Positions 53,440 through 63,116 of a stretch of DNA of 64,000 bases are shown here, in pieces (within the stretch, counting starts at the first letter, position 1; each line of letters opens with the position of its first letter). A program made the position numbers and the translations under genes. The notes beneath the pieces are model-generated. The model was given only the letters and a program-made list of their open reading frames with translations. It was not told where the DNA came from and made no database searches. Source of the DNA: Sphingomonas sp. Y57 (GTDB taxonomy: Bacteria; Pseudomonadota; Alphaproteobacteria; Sphingomonadales; Sphingomonadaceae). The stretch lies in NCBI RefSeq assembly GCF_001015195.1, contig NZ_LDES01000024.1:62001-126000 (forward strand). The letters run 5' to 3'.

Positions 53440-53838
53440 TCAGTCCGCGTCGTGGTCGAGATCGCGGGCGATCGACGGATCGCGCAACAGCCTGTCGATA
53501 TGGCTACCTTCGTCGAAGCTCTCGTCGGCGAGGAATTTCAGCTTCGCCGCATATTTGGTGTTCACCCGCCGCGCCACCTCACTCTGCAGGAAGGCGGTGT
53601 TGGTGCGCAGCGCCTTGATGACGACATCCTCGTCGCCTCCCAGCAGAGGCTTCACGAACACCGTCGCATGGCGCAGGTCAGGCGACATCCGCACTTCCGT
53701 CACCGATACCATGTGGCTGGCCAGCACGTCGTCATGCACCTCGCCGCGCATCAATATTTCTGAGAGCGCATGGCGCACCTGCTCGCCGACGCGAAGCAGG
53801 CGGACGGAGCGACCTTCAGGGCTTTCGTTGCGGCGCAT
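53440..53838 (-). CDS. rbfA: 30S ribosome-binding factor A
   Basis: Ribosome maturation factor of 132 residues with a KH-like fold. Conserved text: [34 protein letters not shown], and [34 protein letters not shown] precedes ATG 53838; an in-frame start at 53865 would read into the palindrome. It follows infB across a family-A element. Confidence 0.94.
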   Translation of the reverse strand: MRRNESPEGRSVRLLRVGEQVRHALSEILMRGEVHDDVLASHMVSVTEVRMSPDLRHATVFVKPLLGGDEDVVIKALRTNTAFLQSEVARRVNTKYAAKLKFLADESFDEGSHIDRLLRDPSIARDLDHDAD

Positions 53839-53859
53839 GGCGCAGCCTTTCAAAAGGGG

Positions 53860-53942
53860 CGTCATCCCGTCGGAGGCCGGACCCAGATTGCGAGCAGGTT
53901 CGTCCCTGCCGCCTGGTGCCTCGCTCTCCGACGGTGTGACGC
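53860..53942. repeat. Degenerate family A palindrome between infB and rbfA
   Basis: Left CGTCATCCCGTCGGAGGCCG and right CTCTCCGACGGTGTGACG keep the outer ends of family A but the centre is altered. It interrupts an otherwise compact translation operon. Confidence 0.6.
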
Positions 53943-53949
53943 CTGTCTC

Positions 53950-56499
53950 TTAGAGCGTCCGCTCGCGCTCCTCGACCTCGAACGTCTCGACGATGTCGCC
54001 GGGCTTGATGTCGGTCGTGGCTTCGAGCGTGATGCCGCACTCCAGGCCGGCGCGGACTTCGGGGACATCGTCCTTGAAGCGGCGCAGCGAGGCGATCGAG
54101 CCGTTGTAGATGATGACGTCGTCGCGCATGACGCGGGCGCGCAGCTTCTGGCGGATATAGCCTTCGAGCACCAACAGGCCGGCGGCCTTGCCGTGCTTGC
54201 CCGCCGAGAACACCTCGCGGATCTCGGCGCGGCCGACGACATGCTCCAGATATTCGGGGCCGAGCTGGCCCGCCATCGCGGCGCGGATCTCGTCGAGCAG
54301 GTCGTAGATCACGTCATAATATTTGAGCGCGACCCCATCCCGCGTGGCGATCTCGCGCGCCTTGGCGTTGGCACGGACGTTGAAGCCGATGATCGGCGCC
54401 TTCGAAGCCGCCGCCAGGCTGACGTCGCTCTCGGTGATGCCGCCCACGCCCGCATGCAGGATGCGGACCTGGATCAGGTCGGTCGAGATCTTGTTCAGCG
54501 AGCCGACGATCGCTTCGACCGAGCCCTGGGCATCGGCCTTGACGACCACCGGATATTGCTGGGCCTTCTGCTCGCGCAGCGCCGAGAACATCGATTCGAG
54601 GCTCGCCGGGGCGGCGGTGGTCCGCTTCTGGTGGATCACGCTGGCACGATAGGCCGCGACCTCGCGCGCGCGCGCCTCATTCTCGACGACCGAGAGCTGG
54701 TCGCCGGCGCTCGGCACGCCCGACAGACCGAGAATCTCGACCGGGAGCGACGGGCCCGCTTCCTTGATGTTGCGGCCCTTGTCGTCGATCAGCGCGCGGA
54801 CCTTGCCGCTCTCGGCGCCGACGACGAAGATGTCGCCGACCTTGAGCGTGCCGCGGCCGACCAGGATCGTCGCGACCGCGCCGCGGCCCTTGTCGAGGGT
54901 GGCCTCGACCACGGTGCCTTCGGCAGGGCGATCGGGATTGGCCTTGAGTTCGAGCAGTTCGGCCTGCAGTTCGATCTTCTCGATCAGCTCGTCGAGGCCG
55001 GTCTTCTTGAGCGCCGAGACCTCGACTTCCTGCACGTCGCCGCCCATGCTCTCGACCTGGACGTCATGCTGGAGCAGCGCCTCGCGGACGCGCTGGGCAT
55101 TGGAGCCCGGCTTGTCCATCTTGTTGATCGCGATGATCATCGGGACGCCCGCCGCGCGGGTGTGGCTGATCGCCTCGATCGTCTGCGGACGCAGGCCGTC
55201 GTCGCCGGCGACCACGATCACGACGATGTCGGTGATGTTCGCGCCGCGTGCGCGCATCTCGCTGAACGCCTCGTGGCCCGGGGTGTCGAGGAAGGTGATC
55301 TTGGCACCGCTCTTCACCTGCACCTGATAGGCGCCGATATGCTGGGTGATGCCGCCGGCCTCGCCGCTGGCGACATCGGTACCGCGCAGCGCGTCGAGCA
55401 GACTGGTCTTGCCGTGGTCGACATGGCCCATGATCGTCACGACCGGCGGGCGCGGCTGCAGCGTTTCCGCGGCGTCGACGTCGTCGGATGTGATCAGGTC
55501 GACGTCCGAATCGGACACGCGCTTGATGTTGTGGCCGAACTCGGTGACGAGCAGCTCGGCGGTGTCCTGGTCGATCGACTGGTTGACGGTGACGGGCATG
55601 CCCATCTTGAACAGCGCCTTGACCAGGTCGGCGCCGCGCTCGGCCATGCGGTTGGCGAGCTCGCCGACGGTGATGGTCTCGGGCACCGCGACGTCGCGGA
55701 CCTGCTTCTGCTGGACGGTGCCGGCCTGATGGGCGCGCTTGTCCTTCTCGCGGGCGCGCTTGAGCGCGGCGAGCGAGCGGGCGCGGGCTCCGCTGTCGTC
55801 GTCGAGCGCGCGGGTGACGGTCAGCTTGCCCGACTGGCGGCGGTCGTCGCCCTTGCGGTCGCGCTGCTGCGGACGCGGCGGCTCGGGCCGCTTGGGGCTC
55901 GGAACCGGCGTGAAGCGGCGCGGCGGCGGCATGGTGCTGCTGCTCGTGCGTGGGGCCTCCTCGGCGGTCTCGGCGACAGGAGCTTCCTCGCGCGCGGGGG
56001 CGGCAGTATCGGCTTCCGCGGCTGAGGCGGCGGCGGCTGCCGCTGCGCGCTCGGCCTCTTCCTCGGCGCGACGATTCTCTTCGGCGCGGCGCCGTTCCTC
56101 TTCCGAGGCTTCAGCCTTGGCCCGTTCCTCGCGGCGGCGCGTTTCCTCGAGCGCGGCCATGCGCGCTTCCTCGGCTTCGCGCAGCAGGCGTTCCTGCTGC
56201 TCGCGGCGTTCCAGCGGCGTCATTGGCCGGGCGGGAGCCGGGGCCAGTGCGGGGCGCGGAGCGACAGGGGCCTGCGCGACCGGCGCGGGGGCCGGAGCGG
56301 GTGCCGCTGCGGTCTCCTCGGTCACCTGCGGCTCCGCCTCGCCCGGCCGGCCGGGCACGATGCGGCGGCGCTTGACCTCGACGACCACGGTATTGGAGCG
56401 GCCATGGCTGAAGCTCTGCTTCACCTGGCCCGTCTCCACCGTGCGCTTGAGGCCCAGCGGTGCGCGCATTCCCAGTTTCGGCTTGTCGTTGTCGCTCAT
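53950..56499 (-). CDS. infB: Translation initiation factor IF-2
   Basis: GTPase that delivers initiator tRNA to the ribosome, 849 residues. A long Ala/Pro- and then Glu/Arg-rich coiled N-terminus (to about 200) precedes the IF2_N module ([21 protein letters not shown]). The G domain starts with GHVDHGKT (358-365), followed by DTPGHEAF and NKMD. The C-terminal domains end in VEERERTL. It lies 21 bases downstream of ylxR in the rimP-nusA-(tautomerase)-ylxR-infB order. Confidence 0.97.
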   Translation of the reverse strand: MSDNDKPKLGMRAPLGLKRTVETGQVKQSFSHGRSNTVVVEVKRRRIVPGRPGEAEPQVTEETAAAPAPAPAPVAQAPVAPRPALAPAPARPMTPLERREQQERLLREAEEARMAALEETRRREERAKAEASEEERRRAEENRRAEEEAERAAAAAAASAAEADTAAPAREEAPVAETAEEAPRTSSSTMPPPRRFTPVPSPKRPEPPRPQQRDRKGDDRRQSGKLTVTRALDDDSGARARSLAALKRAREKDKRAHQAGTVQQKQVRDVAVPETITVGELANRMAERGADLVKALFKMGMPVTVNQSIDQDTAELLVTEFGHNIKRVSDSDVDLITSDDVDAAETLQPRPPVVTIMGHVDHGKTSLLDALRGTDVASGEAGGITQHIGAYQVQVKSGAKITFLDTPGHEAFSEMRARGANITDIVVIVVAGDDGLRPQTIEAISHTRAAGVPMIIAINKMDKPGSNAQRVREALLQHDVQVESMGGDVQEVEVSALKKTGLDELIEKIELQAELLELKANPDRPAEGTVVEATLDKGRGAVATILVGRGTLKVGDIFVVGAESGKVRALIDDKGRNIKEAGPSLPVEILGLSGVPSAGDQLSVVENEARAREVAAYRASVIHQKRTTAAPASLESMFSALREQKAQQYPVVVKADAQGSVEAIVGSLNKISTDLIQVRILHAGVGGITESDVSLAAASKAPIIGFNVRANAKAREIATRDGVALKYYDVIYDLLDEIRAAMAGQLGPEYLEHVVGRAEIREVFSAGKHGKAAGLLVLEGYIRQKLRARVMRDDVIIYNGSIASLRRFKDDVPEVRAGLECGITLEATTDIKPGDIVETFEVEERERTL

Positions 56500-56520
56500 C
56501 TGGTAACCGAACCCTTCACT

Positions 56521-57261
56521 TCAAATTTCCGTAGCGCCGATGGACCCTGCGGATCGGTTCCGCAAGGCTGAAGCGCTCTCCGAACGTCCTATGAAACCGC
56601 ACCAGCGGCCCAAAGCGTCTGCGACGCGCGCAGCGGCAGCCGGCACGGTCACACCGATATGTACCACATTGTCCCGCCCCAGCGCCATGGACAATATGGT
56701 GCGATCCGCCGGGATTACCACCCCCCGCAGGTCGCTGCCCTCGGCGTCGAGGCCGACGCGAAGCGCCTGGTCGAGCTTGCGGTTGCCGTCTTCCGAGGCG
56801 TCCGCCGCGTGCAGCAGGAGATGGACCTGCCCCCGGCGCGCACCCTCGGCGATGCGGTCCGATCCGGTCAGCACCGCGCCGCCGCGCAGCTCCAGGCCGA
56901 GCCGGTCGAGTGCGGCCCGGCACAGACCCTGCTCGATCCGCTCGGGCAGGTCGGCGGGGATGGTGATGTCGCCGGTCTTGAAGGCGCGGGCGAGCGCGCC
57001 CTTGAGCTTGCCCTTGGCGATCGCCGTCTCCAGCGCCGCGCGGTCGACACCGATCCAGGCGCCGCGTCCCGGCGCCTTGGCGCGCAGGTCGGGCAGCACC
57101 GAACCATCGGGGGCGAGGGCCAGCCGGATCAGCTCGGCGCGCGCACCGTGGGCGCCCGACAGGATGCATTTCCGTTCGGGGACGTGCTTGCCGGGCCGCC
57201 CCGTGTCGGGGGCGGTCCCGGAGACCGGCGCTACCGCGTGCTGCTGCTCATCGTTTGCCAT
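56521..57261 (-). CDS. ylxR: YlxR (DUF448) RNA-binding protein with an L7Ae-like C-terminal domain
   Basis: Putative RNA-binding protein of 246 residues. The DUF448 domain (about 25-105) carries the hallmark ERKCILSGAHGARAELIRLAL and the GRGAW loop. The second half (about 120-215) resembles an L7Ae/L30e-type RNA-binding fold, as is usual in alphaproteobacterial YlxR. ATG 57261 lies inside the end of the tautomerase gene, overlapping by 14 bases. Its position between nusA and infB is the conserved one. Confidence 0.88.
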   Translation of the reverse strand: MANDEQQHAVAPVSGTAPDTGRPGKHVPERKCILSGAHGARAELIRLALAPDGSVLPDLRAKAPGRGAWIGVDRAALETAIAKGKLKGALARAFKTGDITIPADLPERIEQGLCRAALDRLGLELRGGAVLTGSDRIAEGARRGQVHLLLHAADASEDGNRKLDQALRVGLDAEGSDLRGVVIPADRTILSMALGRDNVVHIGVTVPAAAARVADALGRWCGFIGRSESASALRNRSAGSIGATEI

Positions 57262-57478
57262 CCGCAGAAGCGACCTCCTGCGCAGGGCTGGCCGAGCGGT
57301 CGGCGACAAGGATGCCGCCGGCTCCATAATTCTCGGTCGAGACTTCGATGATGTTCACCTGCACCGCGCTCGCCGGCTTGCCGAGATGCGCGCCGAGGGC
57401 CTTCGTCACGTCAGCGACGATGGCGGACTTCTGCGCACGGGTGGCGGTGCCGGCGATGCGGATGTCGACGAACGGCAT
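57248..57478 (-). CDS. 4-oxalocrotonate tautomerase-family protein
   Basis: Small tautomerase-like enzyme of 76 residues with the catalytic Pro directly after the start Met (MPFVDIRIAG), and the family's helix region ATRAQKSAIVADVTKAL and VIIEV-type strand (VQVNIIEVSTENYGAGG). Expected to catalyse keto-enol isomerisation in a hexameric or similar assembly. It sits between nusA (six-base gap) and ylxR (14-base overlap), an unexpected place for such a gene. The C-terminal tail of about 15 residues is likely disordered. Confidence 0.85.
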   Translation of the reverse strand: MPFVDIRIAGTATRAQKSAIVADVTKALGAHLGKPASAVQVNIIEVSTENYGAGGILVADRSASPAQEVASADGKR

Positions 57479-57484
57479 CTGGGC

Positions 57485-59074
57485 TCAGGCCTCGTCGGCG
57501 AACCAGTGGGCGCGGGCGGCCATGATGATCTCGTTGCCCTGCTCCTCGCTCAGCCCATATTCGGCCAGCACGCCGCCCTTGTTCTCCTCGCGATCGCCGC
57601 GCTCCGGGCGGTCGCTGTTCTGGCGGCGGCGCTGCTCGGTCCGCTTCTTCTGGATCAGCTCGTCGGTGGCCAGGTCGGCGAGGTCGTCGAGCGTCTTGAT
57701 GCCCGCCTTGCCAAGAGTCACCAGCATCGCTTCGGTCAGATAGGGCAGTTCGGCCAGCGCGTCCTCGACGCCCAGCGAGCGGCGCTCCTCGCGGGCGGCG
57801 GCTTCGCGGCGGTCGAGCGCTTCCTGCGCGCGGCTCTGCAACTCGGCGCCCAGCTCCTCGTCGAAGCCCTCGATCGAGGCGAGTTCGTCGAGCTCGACAT
57901 AGGCGACCTCCTCCAGCGCGCCGAAGCCTTCGGCGACAAGGAGCTGGGCCAGCGTCTCGTCGACATCGAGCTCGTTCTGGAACATCTCGCTGTTCTGGAG
58001 GAACTCCTTCTGGCGCTTCTCGCTGGCGTCGGCCTCGGTCAGGATGTCGATCGCCTTGCCGGTGAGCTGGCTGGCGAGGCGGACATTCTGGCCGCGGCGG
58101 CCGATGGCGAGGCTGAGCTGATCGTCGGGGACGACCACCTCGATGCGCTCCTCCTCCTCGTCGATCACGACGCGCGAGACCTGCGCGGGCTGCAGTGCGT
58201 TGACGACGAAGGTCGCGGTGTCGGGCGACCAGGGGATGATGTCGATCTTCTCGCCCTGCATCTCCTGGACCACGGCCTGGACGCGGCTGCCCTTCATGCC
58301 GACGCAGGCGCCGACCGGGTCGATCGAGCCGTCATGGCTGATCACGCCGATCTTGGCGCGGCTGCCCGGATCGCGGGCGGCGGCCTTGATCTCGATGATG
58401 CCGTCGTAGATCTCCGGTACTTCCTGGGCGAACAGCTTCTTCATGAACTCGGGGTGAGCCCGGCTCAGGAAGATCTGCGGCCCGCGATTCTCGCGGCGGA
58501 CGCTCAGGATCAGGCTGCGGACGCGATCGCCGACGCGGACCACCTCGCGCGGGATCTGCTGGTCGCGGCGGATGACGCCCTCGGCGCGGCCCAGGTCGAC
58601 GACGACATGGCCGAACTCGACGCGCTTGACGACGCCGGTGATGATCTCGTTGGCGCGGTCCTTGAACTCTTCATATTGCCGCTCGCGCTCCGCGTCGCGG
58701 ACCTTCTGGAAGATCACCTGCTTGGCGGCCTGGGCGGCGATGCGGCCGAACTCGATCGGCGGCAGGGGATCGACGATGAAATCGCCGATTGCGGCGTCCT
58801 TCTGCAGCTTCTGCGCGTCGGCGACCGAGACCTGCTTGAAATAGTCGTCGACCTGCTCGACCACCTCGACGACGCGCCACAACCGCATGTCGCCGGTCTT
58901 GCCGTCGATCTTCGCGCGGATGTCGTTCTCGGCGCCGTAGCGGGCGCGGGCGGCACGCTGGATCGCGTCCTCCATCGCCTCGATCACGATCTCGCGATCG
59001 ATCAGCTTCTCGCGCGCGACAGCGTCGGCAATCGCGAGAAGCTCGGCGCGGTTGGCGGAAATGGCGGTGGCCAT
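57485..59074 (-). CDS. nusA: Transcription termination/antitermination protein NusA
   Basis: RNA polymerase-binding factor of 529 residues. N-terminal domain (about 1-135), S1 domain with VKRVEFGHVVVDLGRAEGVI, two KH domains with VGACVGMKGSRVQAVVQEMQGEKIDI and LAIGRRGQNVRLASQLTGKAIDI, and acidic C-terminal helix-hairpin repeats with LPYLTEAMLVTLGKAGIKTLDDLADL. Six bases separate it from rimP. Confidence 0.97.
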   Translation of the reverse strand: MATAISANRAELLAIADAVAREKLIDREIVIEAMEDAIQRAARARYGAENDIRAKIDGKTGDMRLWRVVEVVEQVDDYFKQVSVADAQKLQKDAAIGDFIVDPLPPIEFGRIAAQAAKQVIFQKVRDAERERQYEEFKDRANEIITGVVKRVEFGHVVVDLGRAEGVIRRDQQIPREVVRVGDRVRSLILSVRRENRGPQIFLSRAHPEFMKKLFAQEVPEIYDGIIEIKAAARDPGSRAKIGVISHDGSIDPVGACVGMKGSRVQAVVQEMQGEKIDIIPWSPDTATFVVNALQPAQVSRVVIDEEEERIEVVVPDDQLSLAIGRRGQNVRLASQLTGKAIDILTEADASEKRQKEFLQNSEMFQNELDVDETLAQLLVAEGFGALEEVAYVELDELASIEGFDEELGAELQSRAQEALDRREAAAREERRSLGVEDALAELPYLTEAMLVTLGKAGIKTLDDLADLATDELIQKKRTEQRRRQNSDRPERGDREENKGGVLAEYGLSEEQGNEIIMAARAHWFADEA

Positions 59075-59080
59075 GACGAC

Positions 59081-59641
59081 TTATCCTTCCAGTTGAATCT
59101 TGCCGGCGCCGCGACGCGGCGCATCTTCCACAATCTGATCGACGCCCTCGGTGGAGAGCGGCGCGGTGGCCTTGATGAGAGCGTCGGTCAGGATCAGCTT
59201 CGCGCTGGCGATCTGCGCCAGCGGCACCGTCACCTCACCCAGCTTGTTTACACCCAGCGTGACCGAGTCGCCATCGCTGGAGACGATCCGCCCGTCGAAC
59301 TGCTTGCGCCCGTCCAGGGGCGCGGCGAGCTTGACCCGGGCGTCGAACCCCGACCAGTCGGCCCAGTCCTTGACGCGGGTCAGCGGCCGGTCGATCCCGG
59401 GCGAACTGACCTCGAGCCGGTAGGCCTCTTCGATCGGGTCAATCTCGTCGAACTTGTCCGAGATGCGCCGTGAAAGCGCCTCGCAATCGGCGATGTCGAG
59501 CTGGCGGGTGTCCGGCCGTTCGGCCATCACCTGCAGCGTCGGATCGCTCTTGCCTCCGAAGAAGGCGACGCGCACGAGGTCGAGCCCGAGGGCCTTGGCC
59601 TCCGGCTCGATCAACTTCATCAGCGCGGCGATGTCCGCCAT
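59081..59641 (-). CDS. rimP: Ribosome maturation factor RimP
   Basis: Assists 30S assembly, 186 residues. N-terminal domain with KALGLDLVRVAFFGG and LDIADCEALSRRISDKFDEIDPIEEAYRLEVSSPGIDRPL (split here by family convention), then an SH3-like C-terminal domain. GGGAG five bases upstream supports ATG 59641; a longer frame to 59851 lacks homology. First gene of the minus-strand translation operon. Confidence 0.94.
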   Translation of the reverse strand: MADIAALMKLIEPEAKALGLDLVRVAFFGGKSDPTLQVMAERPDTRQLDIADCEALSRRISDKFDEIDPIEEAYRLEVSSPGIDRPLTRVKDWADWSGFDARVKLAAPLDGRKQFDGRIVSSDGDSVTLGVNKLGEVTVPLAQIASAKLILTDALIKATAPLSTEGVDQIVEDAPRRGAGKIQLEG

Positions 59642-59870
59642 TCCAGCTCCCGTTCGAAACGCAGCACTTCTTGCGCCGGAAGCTTCCGCCACCGGCCTCG
59701 GCAAAGTTTCCAATGTCGAGAAGTAGCCGCGATATAGGCGAAGAGTCGGCACAGGGCAATATCCGATCGGCCGGCGGCGTGAGGGCAGGTTCCCTGCAAC
59801 TGTCGATGGAACAGCTGGAAACCCGGCCGTGGTTAAGAATTCGATAACCAATGCGATCTAGGCGCGTGCC

Positions 59871-60182
59871 ATGGATGGTCGCATGTCCCTGACCCTCGTG
59901 CAGATCGGTGCGGTCGTCGCGGCGATGATCGGGCTTGCCTTCGCGCCGCCGGCACGAGGGCGGATGCTGCTGGTGCCCTTGTCGGCAGCGGCAGCGGCAA
60001 GATTGCCCGCGGCTGCGTTGGCCGATGGCGCGAAGCTGTTGGGCGCGGGGCCGGTTCCCGGATCGCTCGTTGTCGTCGCTGATCGGGCGCAGCTCGGCAA
60101 GGTTTCGCCGGGGGACGGTGTGATCATCCTGTCGGCTCCGCCGCTATTGTGCGGCGGCGATGATGAAGGTCGCGTTGCATGA
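59871..60182 (+). CDS. Small membrane-anchored hypothetical protein coupled to the chemoreceptor
   Basis: Protein of 103 residues I do not recognise. One N-terminal hydrophobic segment ([18 protein letters not shown]) is followed by a region resembling [18 protein letters not shown] and [18 protein letters not shown], which looks like a short alpha/beta domain. The stop overlaps the chemoreceptor ATG by four bases, so both are probably translated together and the product may act with the receptor. Start could also be ATG 59883. Confidence 0.6.
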   Translation: MDGRMSLTLVQIGAVVAAMIGLAFAPPARGRMLLVPLSAAAAARLPAAALADGAKLLGAGPVPGSLVVVADRAQLGKVSPGDGVIILSAPPLLCGGDDEGRVA

Positions 60183-61708
60183 GGATAGTCGAGCTGGACG
60201 AACTGCGCAGGCGCGGAATCCGGTTGATCGCCTGGTGCGGTCTGGGTTTCACCATCCTGCTGGGGCTGGCGATGCTCGCCGGGGTGATTCGTTACAATCC
60301 GATCCCGCTCCTCCTCTCGGTGCTGGTTAACATCCTGCCCAACTGGGTCGTGCTGCGCCGCCGCTTCGACGCACATGCGCGCCTGATCATCGGCGCGCTC
60401 GCCGCCGCCCAGCCCGCCATCCTAGTCTATGCGCTGCAGGGCCATAGGTGGCAGATGGACATGCACATGTATTTCTTCGTCGCGCTCGCGGCGCTGACGA
60501 TCATGTGCGACTGGCGGCCGATCGTGCTGGCGTCCGGCCTGATCGCCGTCCATCACCTGTTGCTCGACTATATGGCACCCCAATGGGTTTTCGCAGGCGG
60601 CGGCGATCTGGTGCGTGTCGTCATCCATGCGGCCGCCGTGCTGCTGCAATGCGCAATGCTGATCCATGTCAGCAACCAGCTCCGCGACCTGCTGCGCGAC
60701 CAGGGACAGGCGCGTTTCGACAGCGATCGCTTCGCCAGGGAGGCGGAGGCCGCTATGATCGAGGCGCGGTCCGCCCAGCAGGCGGCGGAAGAAGCCCTGG
60801 CGACCGCCGCCGCCGAACGCGCGCGGCGCCAGGAGAGCGAGAAGGCGGCAAGCGCCGCGCGGACGCGCGACCTTTTGGCACTGGCCGAGCAGTTCGAAGG
60901 CTCGGTCCAGCATGTCGTCAGCTCGGTGGGCTCGGCGGCGTCGCAGCTCGAGACGACCGCGGCTTCGCTCAGCGAGCTCGCCAATGACAGCGGCCGGCAG
61001 AGTGCCGTTGTCGCCGAACGCGCGTCGAGGGCATCGGACGCGGCCCGCGCCGTCGCCGGCAGTGTCGCCCGGCTGTCCACGTCGATAGCCGGCATCGCGG
61101 CGAGCGTCGATCAACAGGCCGAGCTGGGCGCCCGCGCACGGACGAACTCGGCGACCGGCGACCAGGCGGTACGCGCCCTGTCCGGGCGCGCCACCGACAT
61201 TGGCGAGTTCACCGGCCGTATCCAGGCGATCGCCCGGCACACCAACCTGCTCGCGCTCAACGCGACGATCGAGGCTGCGCGCGCCGGGGTCGCGGGGCAA
61301 GGCTTCGCCGTGGTCGCGACCGAGGTGAAGACACTTGCCGGCCAATGCGCCCGTGCGACGTCGGAGATCAGTGCGTTGATCGACGGTGTCCATGCCGGGG
61401 CCCGCATTGCCGAAGGCTCGCTGGGCGACGTATCGCGCGCGGTCGAGGAACTCGCCGCCGCGGCCATGCGGATCCGTGAGATGTTGTCCGAGCAGCGGCG
61501 CACCGCCGAGATGCTCGAAGCCAATGCGCAGAGCACCGCGGAAGGGGCCGACGAGATGGCGGAGCGCATCGGCAAGGTGGCCGAGGTGGCTAATGAGGCC
61601 GGTAAGCTGTCGAGTCAGGTGCGCGGCGCGGCCGGCGACCTGCTGGGCCAGGCGATGAGCCTGCAGCAGGCGACACAGCGGTTCGTCGAGCAGCTGCGGG
61701 CTGCATAG
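60179..61708 (+). CDS. Methyl-accepting chemotaxis protein with a multi-pass membrane sensory domain
   Basis: Chemoreceptor of 509 residues. The N-terminal 170 or so residues hold about six transmembrane helices and no periplasmic ligand domain; they contain [39 protein letters not shown] and [10 protein letters not shown], a cluster of His and Asp residues in or near membrane. No HAMP domain is evident. A coiled linker (Ala/Glu/Arg-rich, 180-235) leads to the MCP signalling domain, with the hairpin tip [33 protein letters not shown] that contacts CheA/CheW. No other che gene is in the window. Confidence 0.9.
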   Translation: MRIVELDELRRRGIRLIAWCGLGFTILLGLAMLAGVIRYNPIPLLLSVLVNILPNWVVLRRRFDAHARLIIGALAAAQPAILVYALQGHRWQMDMHMYFFVALAALTIMCDWRPIVLASGLIAVHHLLLDYMAPQWVFAGGGDLVRVVIHAAAVLLQCAMLIHVSNQLRDLLRDQGQARFDSDRFAREAEAAMIEARSAQQAAEEALATAAAERARRQESEKAASAARTRDLLALAEQFEGSVQHVVSSVGSAASQLETTAASLSELANDSGRQSAVVAERASRASDAARAVAGSVARLSTSIAGIAASVDQQAELGARARTNSATGDQAVRALSGRATDIGEFTGRIQAIARHTNLLALNATIEAARAGVAGQGFAVVATEVKTLAGQCARATSEISALIDGVHAGARIAEGSLGDVSRAVEELAAAAMRIREMLSEQRRTAEMLEANAQSTAEGADEMAERIGKVAEVANEAGKLSSQVRGAAGDLLGQAMSLQQATQRFVEQLRAA

Positions 61709-61731
61709 TTGTCAGCGCCCGGGGCGCCGGC

Positions 61732-61751
61732 CGCCGGGCGGATGCCCGGCG
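61732..61751. terminator. GC hairpin between the convergent chemoreceptor and hemA genes
   Basis: Stem CGCCGGGC / GCCCGGCG with a GGAT loop. No T run on either strand, so termination is uncertain. Confidence 0.35.
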
Positions 61752-61775
61752 CGCGGCGCTTGACGGCCAACCAAA

Positions 61776-62990
61776 TCAAGCCGCCAGCTTCATCTCCATG
61801 CGGTCCCAGATCTCCAGGAGCGCCTGGGTCAGCTCGCGCATCATTTCCTCGCTGTGCGCGGGGCCCGGCGTGAAGCGCAGCCGCTCAGTGCCTCGCGGCA
61901 CGGTCGGATAATTGATCGGCTGCACATAGACGCCATATTCGGCGAGGAGGATGTCCGAGACCTTCTTGGCCTTCACCGGATCGCCCACCATCAGGGGGAC
62001 GATATGGGTATTGGTGTCCATCACCGGCAGGCCGGCTTCGGCGAACAGCCGCTTGAGGGTCGCGGCGGCGGCCTGCTGGCCGTCGCGCTCTTCCGACGAC
62101 TGCTTGAGATGCTTGACGCTGGCGAGCGCGCCCGCGACCAGCACCGGCGACAGCGACGTCGTGAAGATGAAGCCCGGAGCATAGGAACGGATGACGTCGA
62201 TGATCATCTGGTCGGCGGCGATATAGCCGCCCATCACACCGAACGCCTTGCCCAGCGTACCCTCGATCACGGTGAGCCGCTTGGCGGCCGCGTCGCGGTC
62301 GGAAATGCCGCCGCCGCGCGGGCCGTACATGCCCACGGCATGGACCTCGTCGAGATAGGTCAGCGCATTATATTTGTCGGCGAGGTCGCAGATCGCGTGG
62401 ATCGGGGCGATGTCGCCGTCCATCGAGTAGACGCTCTCGAAGGCGATCAGCTTGGGTGCCTCGGGGTCCTCGGCGGCCAGCAGCTCCTCGAGGTGCTCAA
62501 GGTCGTTGTGGCGAAAAACGCGCTTCTCGCAGCCTGAATTGCGGATGCCCGCGATCATCGAGGCGTGGTTGAGCTCGTCCGAGAAGATGATGCAGCCGGG
62601 CAGCACCTTGGCGAGAGTCGAGAGTGTCGCCTCATTCGAGACGTAGCCCGAGGTGAAGAGCAGCGCGCCCTCCTTCTCGTGCAGGTCGGCCAGCTCGCTT
62701 TCGAGGTCGACATGATAATGGGTGTTGCCGCCGATATTGCGGGTGCCGCCCGAACCGGCGCCGACATCGTGGAGGGCCTCCTCCATCGCCGCGATCACCT
62801 TGGGGTGCTGGCCCATCGCCAGATAGTCATTCGAGCACCAGACGGTGACCGGCTTCGGACCATTATGGCCGGCAAAGCAGCGCGCATTGGGGAACATGCC
62901 CTTGTTGCGCAGGATGTCGATGAAAACCCGGTAACGGCCTTCGGCGTGCAGGCGGTCGATCGCCTGGGTGAATACGCGCTGGTAATCCAA
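61776..62990 (-). CDS. hemA: 5-aminolevulinate synthase
   Basis: Condenses glycine and succinyl-CoA, the C4 entry to heme, 404 residues. PLP alpha-oxoamine synthase motifs: [65 protein letters not shown], and the PLP lysine in [16 protein letters not shown] chose TTG 62990 (giving [14 protein letters not shown]) because GGAGCAAGG lies just upstream and homologues start here; a longer frame reaches 63062. Confidence 0.95.
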   Translation of the reverse strand: MDYQRVFTQAIDRLHAEGRYRVFIDILRNKGMFPNARCFAGHNGPKPVTVWCSNDYLAMGQHPKVIAAMEEALHDVGAGSGGTRNIGGNTHYHVDLESELADLHEKEGALLFTSGYVSNEATLSTLAKVLPGCIIFSDELNHASMIAGIRNSGCEKRVFRHNDLEHLEELLAAEDPEAPKLIAFESVYSMDGDIAPIHAICDLADKYNALTYLDEVHAVGMYGPRGGGISDRDAAAKRLTVIEGTLGKAFGVMGGYIAADQMIIDVIRSYAPGFIFTTSLSPVLVAGALASVKHLKQSSEERDGQQAAAATLKRLFAEAGLPVMDTNTHIVPLMVGDPVKAKKVSDILLAEYGVYVQPINYPTVPRGTERLRFTPGPAHSEEMMRELTQALLEIWDRMEMKLAA

Positions 62991-63116
62991 GAGCCTTGCT
63001 CCACAGTGCCCCGCTTTGCCAAGGGGCTGAATCGGGTGCCTTTTACGGCCTGGCCTCACCAAAAGCCAGTGCGAACGATTCCCAATAGCTCCGGCCGGAG
63101 AATCCCGTCCGGTGGG

